Of a DNA stretch of 64,000 bases, positions 26,993 to 34,483 are shown piece by piece. The first letter of the stretch is position 1, and each line of letters begins with the position of its first letter. The position numbers were made by a program, and so were the translations under genes. The stretch is from an uncultured Clostridium sp. Its GTDB lineage: Bacteria > Bacillota > Clostridia > Lachnospirales > Lachnospiraceae. The notes beneath the pieces are model-generated. The model was not told the origin of the DNA and did no database searches. It worked only from the letters and a program-made list of their open reading frames with translations. The stretch is from NCBI GenBank assembly GCA_900538475.1, contig UPYT01000009.1, positions 1-64,000 on the forward strand. Direction: 5' to 3'.

Positions 26993-28132
26993 TCAGCCCT
27001 GTTCTCCACGGGCCATACGCTCCAGCTTTTCTGCTTTATAATCAGCATACCGGTGCTCCTCGATTGCGTCGCGAATCTCTTTCATCATTGTATTATAAAA
27101 ATACAAATTATGCAAGACACATAATCTCATTCCCAGCATTTCTTTTGCCTTAAACAGGTGCCGGATATAGGCTCTGGAATAAGAGCGGCAGGCCGGACAC
27201 TGACAGCCCTCTTCAATCGGTCTGTGATCCAGCTCATATTTCTGATTCAGAAGGTTTAATTTTCCATAATTGGTATATACATGGCTGTGGCGTCCGTTTC
27301 GTGACGGATATACACAGTCAAAGAAGTCTACGCCCCGGTCTACCGCCTCCAAAATATTGGCCGGCGTTCCTACGCCCATCAGATAAGTGGGCTTATTCTG
27401 GGGAAGGTGAGGAACCGTTACATCAAGAATGTGATACATCTCTTCATGGGTTTCTCCCACTGCCAGACCGCCCAAGGCATAGCCGTCCAAATCCATGGCT
27501 GCTATGGTTTTTGCATGATTAATTCGAATCTCATCCACCACACCGCCCTGGTTGATTCCAAACAGAAGCTGCTCTTTGTTGATGGTATCCGGCAGGCCAT
27601 TCAGCCTTGCCATCTCCTTTTTACACCGTTCTAGCCATCTCGTTGTCCGATCCACAGAATTCTGGATATAAGAGAAATCTGCGCGGCTGGGCGGGCACTC
27701 ATCAAAGGCCATGGCAATGGTGGAGCCAAGGTTGGACTGAATCTGCATGCTTTCCTCCGGCCCCATAAAAATCCTGTGGCCGTCAATGTGAGACTGGAAA
27801 TAAACGCCCTCTTCCTTGATTTTGCGCAGACCTGCCAGGGAAAATACCTGGAATCCGCCGGAATCCGTAAGAATGGGTCTGTCCCAGTTCATAAATTTGT
27901 GAAGTCCGCCAAACTCCTTAATCAGTTTATCCCCGGTTCTCACATGCAGGTGGTAGGTGTTGGACAGCTCCACCTGCGTGCCGATCTGGCGCAGATCGTC
28001 CGTAGAAACCGCGCCTTTGATTACGCCTACTGTTCCTACGTTCATAAATACCGGTGTCTGAATGGTTCCGTGAACCGTCTGGACCTGAGCTCTTTTTGCC
28101 CGTCCGTCTGTTGTAATCAGTTGATATTTCAT
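26993..28132 (-). CDS. tgt: tRNA-guanine(34) transglycosylase
   Basis: A 379-residue TIM-barrel enzyme that exchanges guanine 34 of GUN-anticodon tRNAs for preQ1 in the queuosine pathway. Catalytic motifs DSGGFQVFSL and FDCVYPSRNGRHSH and the zinc site CQCPAC with the later CVLHN His are visible. The ribosome-binding site is weak (GGGA). Its place between secDF and yajC is a conserved arrangement in many bacteria. Confidence 0.97.
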   Translation of the reverse strand: MKYQLITTDGRAKRAQVQTVHGTIQTPVFMNVGTVGVIKGAVSTDDLRQIGTQVELSNTYHLHVRTGDKLIKEFGGLHKFMNWDRPILTDSGGFQVFSLAGLRKIKEEGVYFQSHIDGHRIFMGPEESMQIQSNLGSTIAMAFDECPPSRADFSYIQNSVDRTTRWLERCKKEMARLNGLPDTINKEQLLFGINQGGVVDEIRINHAKTIAAMDLDGYALGGLAVGETHEEMYHILDVTVPHLPQNKPTYLMGVGTPANILEAVDRGVDFFDCVYPSRNGRHSHVYTNYGKLNLLNQKYELDHRPIEEGCQCPACRSYSRAYIRHLFKAKEMLGMRLCVLHNLYFYNTMMKEIRDAIEEHRYADYKAEKLERMARGEQG

Positions 28133-28163
28133 ACAATTCCCATTTCTGTTTTAAACATCAAAG

Positions 28164-30296
28164 TTACTTGTCTGCTGCTGCCTTTTTCTTACGGGTTGTC
28201 ATTACATACCACAGGGCTCCTGTCACGCATACAGAAGAGTAGGTACCGCATACAATGCCGACCATCAGAGGAAGAGCAAATTCACGGATGGCAGACACAC
28301 CCATTAAGTACAATACAAATACCATAATGAAGGTTGTCAGCGATGTATTAATGCTTCTGGTAACAGTCTGGGTAATGCTCTTATTTACCAGCTCCTCCAG
28401 AGTTTCCTTATTTCTGCCTGCTGCCAGGTTTTCACGAATACGGTCAAAGATAACAATGGTCGCATTAATGGAATATCCCACAATAGTCAGCATACATGCA
28501 ATAAAGGTAGATCCGACGGACCACTTGGCCACTGCATAGAAGGTCAGCACTACCAGCACATCGTGTACCAGAGCCAGAATTGCACTGGCTGCAAACTTAA
28601 TATTTTTAAACCGGAACCAGATGTAAAGGAGCATCAGAATCGTAGCCACGATCACAGCCCACAGAGCATCCTGCTTCATCTCCGCGCTGACTGCACCGGA
28701 AATGCTTTCTGCCGTAATCTTTTCTGCCTCAACGCCAAAGTTTTCTACCATAGCGTCTTCGAGAGCCTGTCTCTGATCCACATTCAGGGTCTTGGTCTTG
28801 ATAATTACCTCGTTTGTGCCTGCCACCTTCTGGGTCTGCACATCTGCATCACCAGTAATCTTGGATACCACAGGAACTACCTTGGAAGAAATATCCTCTA
28901 GGCTTAGATCCTCATTAAAGGTAACATTGGTGGAGGTTCCGCCGGTAAAGTCCATTCCATAATTCAAAGCTTTTCCGGTCTGGGTACGATTCAGGCCCAT
29001 TGCCGCCCATCCAGCCACTACCATAACAATAGAAATCAGGAAGCAAAGCTTCTTCTTTCCCAGGAAATTCCAAACACGTCCGTCCTTCTTAATTCCGTAG
29101 AATTTAGCCTGATCAAAGCCCAGATGGTAAAGGGCCATCAGCGCTCCTCTTGTTACAAACAGGGCGGTAAACATGGACAGTACAATACCAATTGCAAGCG
29201 TTGTTGCAAATCCCTTTACTGTTCCGGAACCGCGGAAATACAGAACAGCCGCTGCAATCAGGGTAGTGATATTTCCGTCTACGATTGCAGAAAGCGCCTT
29301 GTTAAATCCTGTCTTAATCGCAGAATGAACGGTTTTTCCCACACCCAGCTCTTCCTTAATACGGGTAAAGATAATGACGTTCGCATCCACTGCCATACCT
29401 ACGGAAAGGATAATTCCCGCAATACCCGGAAGGGTCAGAGTCACCTCAAAGGCAGACAGAAGAATCACGATCAGACCTACATACAGAGCCAGGGCAATAG
29501 AAGCTGCCACGCCGGGAATCAGATATGCGGCAATCATAAATACAACCACAATCCCAAAGCCCACAGCGCCTGCCTTTAAACTGGTGGAAATAGCCTCCTG
29601 TCCCAGCTTTGCACCTACTACATTAGAGCGCAGCTCTTCCAGCTCCAGGGACAGAGAACCGATACGGATGGTTGCAGCCAAGTCATTGGCCTCCTCATAG
29701 TCTGCCATACCGTCGATCTGGCACTGTCCTCCGGAAATAGCTTCCCGAACAACCGGATTGGAATAAATCTGTCCATCGTAAATAATGGCAATCCGCTTTC
29801 CTACATTGGCTGCCGTTGCATCTGCAAAGGCCTTGCTTCCTTCTTCGGTAAAGGTCAGGCTGACAATGTATCCCTTCGCGCCGCCGCCCTGATCGATCAC
29901 TCCTGCCTTGGCAGAAGCCACCTGATCACCAGTCAACAGCACCTGACCGTTTTCATCGGCAAAAATCAGAGAACCGGGCTTACCCAGCTCCTCCAGAATC
30001 GCATTGGCATCGGATACTCCCGGAATATCAATATTGATCCGGTTATTTCCTTCCTGGTAAACCTCTGCCTCAGTACTGTAATTCTGTACTCTTTGCTGAA
30101 GCTTATAAATGGTATCCGACATTTCTTCCTGACCAGGCTCTTCCTCTACTGCCTGATAAGTAATGCTGACACCGCCTGCCAGATCCAGTCCCAGCTTAAT
30201 GTCATCCATGGTATCATAACCCAGGAAGCCAAAAAGCCCCACTGCAATCAGCAGAATCAGCAGGCCAATAAGCCCCTTTCCTTTACTGCTTTTCAT
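28164..30296 (-). CDS. secDF: Protein translocase subunit SecDF (fused)
   Basis: A 710-residue fusion of SecD and SecF, which use the proton-motive force to help complete export. The SecD half has the LGLDLAGGVSITYQ motif after TM1 and the SGGQCQIDG-type P1 region. The SecF half begins near residue 410 with NYGMDFTGGTSTNV, and each half has six predicted membrane spans. GGAGAGGAG precedes the ATG. It lies 16 bp after scfB, in one operon with SCIFF and its maturase. Confidence 0.97.
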   Translation of the reverse strand: MKSSKGKGLIGLLILLIAVGLFGFLGYDTMDDIKLGLDLAGGVSITYQAVEEEPGQEEMSDTIYKLQQRVQNYSTEAEVYQEGNNRINIDIPGVSDANAILEELGKPGSLIFADENGQVLLTGDQVASAKAGVIDQGGGAKGYIVSLTFTEEGSKAFADATAANVGKRIAIIYDGQIYSNPVVREAISGGQCQIDGMADYEEANDLAATIRIGSLSLELEELRSNVVGAKLGQEAISTSLKAGAVGFGIVVVFMIAAYLIPGVAASIALALYVGLIVILLSAFEVTLTLPGIAGIILSVGMAVDANVIIFTRIKEELGVGKTVHSAIKTGFNKALSAIVDGNITTLIAAAVLYFRGSGTVKGFATTLAIGIVLSMFTALFVTRGALMALYHLGFDQAKFYGIKKDGRVWNFLGKKKLCFLISIVMVVAGWAAMGLNRTQTGKALNYGMDFTGGTSTNVTFNEDLSLEDISSKVVPVVSKITGDADVQTQKVAGTNEVIIKTKTLNVDQRQALEDAMVENFGVEAEKITAESISGAVSAEMKQDALWAVIVATILMLLYIWFRFKNIKFAASAILALVHDVLVVLTFYAVAKWSVGSTFIACMLTIVGYSINATIVIFDRIRENLAAGRNKETLEELVNKSITQTVTRSINTSLTTFIMVFVLYLMGVSAIREFALPLMVGIVCGTYSSVCVTGALWYVMTTRKKKAAADK

Positions 30297-30312
30297 CTCA
30301 TTTCTCCTCTCC

Positions 30313-31713
30313 TTATTCCTCTTCAGCCAGGGCAGCCTTAATCATAATGGCACACTCAATTCTCTTTTTCTGCATTTCACAGCCAATATCATAGGCATCG
30401 GTAATGCAGCCGTGGAAATTGTAGGAATTGGCCGCACATCCGCCGCTGCAGTAAAATCTGGCGAAGCACTTCCGGCATTTTTCCTTTGCGTACACATTGC
30501 AGAGTTTAAATTCATCCCGAATATCAGTCCGGGTAACTCCCGTATCAACATTTCCCATCAGGAACTCCTCCTGTCCTACAAACTGATGACAGGGGTAAAG
30601 ATCTCCCCAGGGCGTAACTGCCAGGTACTCTGTTCCTGAACCGCAGCCAGACAGACGCTTGGCTACACAGGGTCCCTGATTCAAATCAATCATAAAGTGG
30701 AAGAAGTTAAAGCCTCTTCCCTCTTTTTTACGCTTAATATATTCCACAGCCAGCTTATCATACTCTTCCAGAATCTTCGGCAGATCCTCCTCACGAATTG
30801 CGTAGGGTTCCTCCGGAGAAGCCACAACCGGCTCAATAGACATCTGCTCAAAGCCCAGATCCGCAAAATGCTTCACATCCTCGGAAAAGTCCAGATTGTT
30901 GCGGGTAAAGGTGCCACGCACATAATAATCCTTTCCGGCACGGCTCTCTGCAAACTTCTGGAACTTGGGAACAATAATATCATAGCTGCTGCCATGACCG
31001 TTTCTGGTAGGACGCATCAAGTCGTTGACCTCCTTGCGGCCGTCCAGACTCATAACCACATTGCTCATTTCCCTATTGCAGAAATCCATAATTTCATCAT
31101 TTAACAGCACACCGTTGGTGGTAATTGTAAAACGGAAGTGCTTTCCATGGGCTTCTTCCTGAGAGCGGCCATACTCAACCAGCTGCTTTACCACTTCCCA
31201 GTTCATCAGCGGCTCGCCGCCGAAAAAGTCTACTTCCAGATTTCTTCTATTGCCGGAATTGGCAATCAGGAAATCCAGAGCCTTTTTTCCTACTTCAAAG
31301 CTCATAAGAGCCCGTCTGCCATGATACTCGCCCTCTTCTGCAAAGCAGTATTTGCAGCCCAGGTTACAGTCATGGGCAATATGCAGACACAACGCCTTTA
31401 CGACAGTTTTGCGCTGCTTAAAATCTGTTACATACTCCTGATAAACATCTGCGGTATACAGCTCCTCTGCATCAATCAGAGCCTGAACCTCATCCAGCGC
31501 CTCCTCTGCGTCAGAGCGGTTGTAGGACTGAGACAGCAGATCCAGAACCCGCGCTTTGGCATCTGCCGGAATAGCCATCGGCTTGCGCAGCTCGCCCATT
31601 ACCGGCTCTAACAGCTCTACTGCATCATAAACTACATCGTCCACTACATGGACGGAGCCACTGGAAATATCCATAACAATATTGTATCCGTTGTTTTTGT
31701 ACTGATGAATCAC
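30313..31713 (-). CDS. scfB: SCIFF peptide maturase, radical SAM/SPASM thioether-forming enzyme
   Basis: A 466-residue radical SAM enzyme that links Cys to nearby residues of the SCIFF peptide by thioether (sactipeptide/ranthipeptide) bonds. The N-terminal 90 residues look like a peptide-recognition domain. The radical SAM cluster is CNLGCKYC (Cys116, 120, 123), followed by EVDFFGGEPLMNWE. The C-terminal SPASM region holds the auxiliary-cluster cysteines (CGSG, YPCHQF, CNVYAKEKCRKC, FYCSGGCAA, later Cys). The start is GTG with AAGGAG 7 bases upstream. It follows scfA after a 132-bp gap containing an attenuator-like hairpin. Confidence 0.96.
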   Translation of the reverse strand: MIHQYKNNGYNIVMDISSGSVHVVDDVVYDAVELLEPVMGELRKPMAIPADAKARVLDLLSQSYNRSDAEEALDEVQALIDAEELYTADVYQEYVTDFKQRKTVVKALCLHIAHDCNLGCKYCFAEEGEYHGRRALMSFEVGKKALDFLIANSGNRRNLEVDFFGGEPLMNWEVVKQLVEYGRSQEEAHGKHFRFTITTNGVLLNDEIMDFCNREMSNVVMSLDGRKEVNDLMRPTRNGHGSSYDIIVPKFQKFAESRAGKDYYVRGTFTRNNLDFSEDVKHFADLGFEQMSIEPVVASPEEPYAIREEDLPKILEEYDKLAVEYIKRKKEGRGFNFFHFMIDLNQGPCVAKRLSGCGSGTEYLAVTPWGDLYPCHQFVGQEEFLMGNVDTGVTRTDIRDEFKLCNVYAKEKCRKCFARFYCSGGCAANSYNFHGCITDAYDIGCEMQKKRIECAIMIKAALAEEE

Positions 31714-31770
31714 TATATCTCTCCTTATCTTTCAGCTGTTCTCTTACAGGGTGCGCTTTCCTATGAACGA

Positions 31771-31809
31771 AAAAGATCCCCTACGATCCGGGACCATAGG
31801 GGATCTTTT
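31771..31809 (-). terminator. Attenuator-like terminator between scfA and scfB
   Basis: A perfect 13-bp inverted repeat, AAAAGATCCCCTA (31771-31783) with its complement (31797-31809), is followed on the minus strand by a T-run. It lies after the SCIFF gene and before scfB with no promoter seen between, so partial readthrough is expected. Confidence 0.85.
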
Positions 31810-31845
31810 GGCTTCCTTATCTTGGCTTGAAGCGCTGTCCGATCA

Positions 31846-31992
31846 TTATCTGTTCGGATTCTCGCAGCTCTGGTTGCCAACGGTGCAGGAAGTCTTGCAT
31901 GCAGACTGGCAGGAAGTCTGGCACTCGCCGCAGCCGCCCTTTTTCATGGACTCTTTCAGAGTCTTGTTATTTAAAGTCTTTACGTGCTTCAT
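31846..31992 (-). CDS. scfA: SCIFF family ribosomal peptide precursor (six cysteines in forty-five)
   Basis: A 48-residue precursor peptide. The leader part is MKHVKTLNNKTLKESMKKGG, and the core holds six cysteines at 21, 24, 28, 32, 36 and 43, the SCIFF pattern conserved throughout Clostridia. ScfB, encoded next, installs thioether bridges. The function of the mature peptide is unknown despite its near-universal presence in the class. GGAGG lies 8 bases before the ATG. It is the first gene of scfA-scfB-secDF-tgt-yajC. Confidence 0.97.
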   Translation of the reverse strand: MKHVKTLNNKTLKESMKKGGCGECQTSCQSACKTSCTVGNQSCENPNR

Positions 31993-32030
31993 ACGTTTCG
32001 CCTCCTATGCTATGCTTAGAATTCAACGAA

Positions 32031-32059
32031 ATTATATCATATCTTGTCATAGTGTGCAA
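32031..32059 (-). promoter_or_regulatory. Sigma-A promoter of the scfA-scfB-secDF-tgt-yajC operon
   Basis: Minus-strand TTGCAC (32054-32059) and a perfect TATAAT (32031-32036) with a 17-bp spacer, 39 bp upstream of the SCIFF start. Confidence 0.85.
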
Positions 32060-32076
32060 GCTAAAGTTCCCTGTTT

Positions 32077-34044
32077 TCACTGTGGACGGAATCTGCTGTA
32101 GGTATGGCCGGGAAGCATCCCCCCACGGTAAGAGGCCAGCTCACTGACCGTTACCAGCTGAAAGCCCCGGTTGACTAGCTCCGGAATCAGAACCTCGCTG
32201 GCATCGGCTGTGGTCTCATAAAGGTCATGCATCAGAATAATGTCTCCGTCCTTTGCCTGCTCCAACACAGTCTGAATTGTTGTCTGCGCATCTCTTGTTT
32301 TCCAGTCCAGCGTATCAATGGACCAGAGCACGGCCGGCATGGAAATAGCTCCTACAATATTCATTCCCGCCTCGCTTCTTGCGCCTCCGCAGGGCCGCAT
32401 CAGCACCGGGGAAACTCCACAGGCATCTGATACCACCTGATTGGTCCGCGCCAGCTGACTGGCCAGCTCTTCCGGCGGAACCTTGGTCATAAGCGTATGA
32501 TCGTAGGTATGATTTGCCACCTCACATCCAAGCTCCTCCATTTTTTTGACTACATCCATCCGCTTTTCCGCCTGTTTTCCTACCATAAAAAATGTGGCTC
32601 TGCTGTTGTACTTCTCCAAAGCTGCCAGAATTCTCGGAGTTGCGTGTGCAGAGGGACCGTCATCATAGGTCAAAGCAAGCATCGGCTTTGTCGGATCAAT
32701 ATTTCCTGCATAGGTATTTCCACCTTCGTTTTTCTTCACAATGGAAATCCGAATTCCGTCAAGCCGCAGTCCTGCTCCGCTGACGCCTGCCTCCTCCCCG
32801 TTCTTCATCCAGTCTGTCCACTGCTGATTCTGAAGAACACTGTAAAGAACATCGTAATTTTCGCCCAGTTCTCCTGTCAGCTTCATACTGACTGCCTCTA
32901 AAGGCATGGCTCCCTGAGAGGAGCCGCCCTCTCTGGCATCCTCAACCCAATCCAGCCAGCCGCTTCCGCTCAAATTTACCCGATAGGCAATGGTACCTGT
33001 CATATCCTCTGGCTGGTTATGAACAGTCGCACGAAAAGCTGTAATAAACTGATTGACCGGCGCCATGCAATAAGAATTGTCTGCAAAAAAATGACTCCAT
33101 CCTACCTGATTGACATAAATTCCGTACATCGCTCCAATATCCGGAAGATGATTCGTCCAGCTTTTCGCAGGAATATCTGGCGGCGCTGTTCCTCCTTCTC
33201 CTGTATCTGACACATTGGCTGCCTCCAGGTCTGTTCCGTCAGTCGTTTTTTTATTTTCTGCCAGAATCATGTCGGACTGTCCTGAAGCCTCAGCTGAATT
33301 TCTCTTTCCAATTCGGCCTGCAGCCAAAAACAGAACCAGCACACAGACAGCAGCCATTCCTGCATAAATTAGATGGCGGCTTCTGCGGGCACTGTGGCGG
33401 CGTTTTTCCTGACTGGTTTTCCTGTTCTGTGTATGCCGATTCTGCATCCGACGCAGCTCATCCTCTCCCAGATAGCGGCTCGAAACACGACGCTGGCCTC
33501 CTGCAGCCGCGCTGTATCCCTGAGCTCGGTTCCGGCCTCCTGCAGCCGTGCTGTGTCCTTGGCCCCGGTTCTGACCTCCTGTTGCTCTGCTGTATCCCTG
33601 ATTTCGACCTTCCTGCCCTGAATTTGTGTATGCGGTTCCTCTCATTCCCGAGCGAATTGTCATAACCTCCGGCTGGCTTTGGGCCTTTTTCAGCTGCCGA
33701 CTTCCTTCTCCCACAGCTTTTTTCTGTCCGCTTCCGCTTCTCTCTCCTGATGCTTTTCTCTGGCCGCTTCCGCTTCTCTCTCCCGCCACTCTTTTCTGAC
33801 CGCTTCCGCTTCTCTCTCCCACAGCTTTTTTCTGGCCGCTTCCGGTTTTCTCCCCTGCCGCTCTTTTCTGGCCGCTTCCACCGCCTTCTCCTGCCTTCTT
33901 TTTGGTTCCGCCTCCGACTGCAGACCGGCCATTTTTCTGCCCAGACTTACCTCCAGCCACCCGGTTTGACTGTTCTGTCGGAGACAATGTCGGCCAGTTT
34001 CTTTCTGCCGAATTCCTCCTGACTGTACTTCTTTCCCTCTCCAT
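32077..34044 (-). CDS. Membrane-anchored polysaccharide deacetylase with ChW repeats and repetitive basic N-terminus
   Basis: A 655-residue protein. Residues 1-222 are Lys/Arg/Gly/Ser-rich and repetitive, with units like SGSGQKKAVGER (about 57-112) and QGYSxAxGGQNR-type units (about 148-186). A single membrane span (223-243) follows. Residues about 300-440 carry clostridial hydrophobic-Trp (ChW) motifs (GWSHFF, GSGWLDWVEDA, QWTDWMKNG). The NodB deacetylase domain (about 453-640) has the metal and catalytic residues: TYDDG (459-463), HTYDH (512-516), RPCGG (550-554) and MHD (605-607). It probably deacetylates peptidoglycan or a wall glycan outside the cell. The long cytoplasmic basic tail is unexplained. 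Confidence 0.88.
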   Translation of the reverse strand: MERERSTVRRNSAERNWPTLSPTEQSNRVAGGKSGQKNGRSAVGGGTKKKAGEGGGSGQKRAAGEKTGSGQKKAVGERSGSGQKRVAGERSGSGQRKASGERSGSGQKKAVGEGSRQLKKAQSQPEVMTIRSGMRGTAYTNSGQEGRNQGYSRATGGQNRGQGHSTAAGGRNRAQGYSAAAGGQRRVSSRYLGEDELRRMQNRHTQNRKTSQEKRRHSARRSRHLIYAGMAAVCVLVLFLAAGRIGKRNSAEASGQSDMILAENKKTTDGTDLEAANVSDTGEGGTAPPDIPAKSWTNHLPDIGAMYGIYVNQVGWSHFFADNSYCMAPVNQFITAFRATVHNQPEDMTGTIAYRVNLSGSGWLDWVEDAREGGSSQGAMPLEAVSMKLTGELGENYDVLYSVLQNQQWTDWMKNGEEAGVSGAGLRLDGIRISIVKKNEGGNTYAGNIDPTKPMLALTYDDGPSAHATPRILAALEKYNSRATFFMVGKQAEKRMDVVKKMEELGCEVANHTYDHTLMTKVPPEELASQLARTNQVVSDACGVSPVLMRPCGGARSEAGMNIVGAISMPAVLWSIDTLDWKTRDAQTTIQTVLEQAKDGDIILMHDLYETTADASEVLIPELVNRGFQLVTVSELASYRGGMLPGHTYSRFRPQ

Positions 34045-34123
34045 GCAACTCCTCTGCCTTCTATTTTTTATATAAAAGATCCTCTTTCCGTTTTCAGATC
34101 TTTCTTAAAAACTCTGATATTTT

Positions 34124-34252
34124 AAGAAAGAAGCTCGCTTGCGAGCTTCTCCGCCTGCGGCGGGTCGTCTCATCAGCCCAATTCTCCTCCAATCCATGGA
34201 GATCCCCGCGGAGCGTTTTTATGTTACAGGCATACCCTATGACATGAAAAAC
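34124..34252 (-). repeat. Structured repeat element, copy A (pda leader)
   Basis: About 128 bp match copy B at 54387-54514 in the same orientation. Read on the minus strand it contains a GTTTTT...AAAAAC stem, a small GC hairpin, a CCGCC/GGCGG hairpin and a final perfect AGAAGCTCGC/GCGAGCTTCT stem followed by TTCTT. It lies between the promoter and start of the deacetylase gene. The 439-bp gene-free stretch 34045-34483 holds this repeat, that promoter and the rpoC terminator. Confidence 0.75.
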
Positions 34253-34283
34253 ACTAATTCTAGTATGTCTTCTCACCAGATAT

Positions 34284-34311
34284 AGTATAACAGCCCTTTT
34301 TTTACTGTCAA
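34284..34311 (-). promoter_or_regulatory. Sigma-A promoter for the deacetylase gene
   Basis: Minus-strand TTGACA (34306-34311) and TATACT (34284-34289) with a 16-bp spacer. The start codon is about 240 bp downstream, leaving a long leader that contains repeat copy A. Confidence 0.78.
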
Positions 34312-34441
34312 TAGAAATCAGAGGAAACTGCTCTTTCTTGCGAATTCTCTGTCTCAGACAGACACTGCAATGCAATTTACCCCCTTCCGTTCATCTGCAA
34401 AAGAAGAATCTCACCTGCGAATTTTTCCTACTGAACGCAAG

Positions 34442-34473
34442 AAACCCCGGCGCTGTCACCAGCGCCGGGGTTT
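34442..34473. terminator. Terminator after rpoC
   Basis: A perfect 13-bp GC-rich stem, AAACCCCGGCGCT with its complement (34442-34454, 34461-34473), with a 6-base loop lies 11 bp after the rpoC stop and is followed by TTTCTT on the minus strand. Confidence 0.9.
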
Positions 34474-34483
34474 TCACACATCT

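Noticed and set aside
33720..33890. Regular 36-bp DNA repeats considered as a CRISPR array
   Set aside because: The repeats keep the reading frame and encode the 12-residue SGSGQKKAVGER-type units of the deacetylase. There are no unique spacers and no cas genes.
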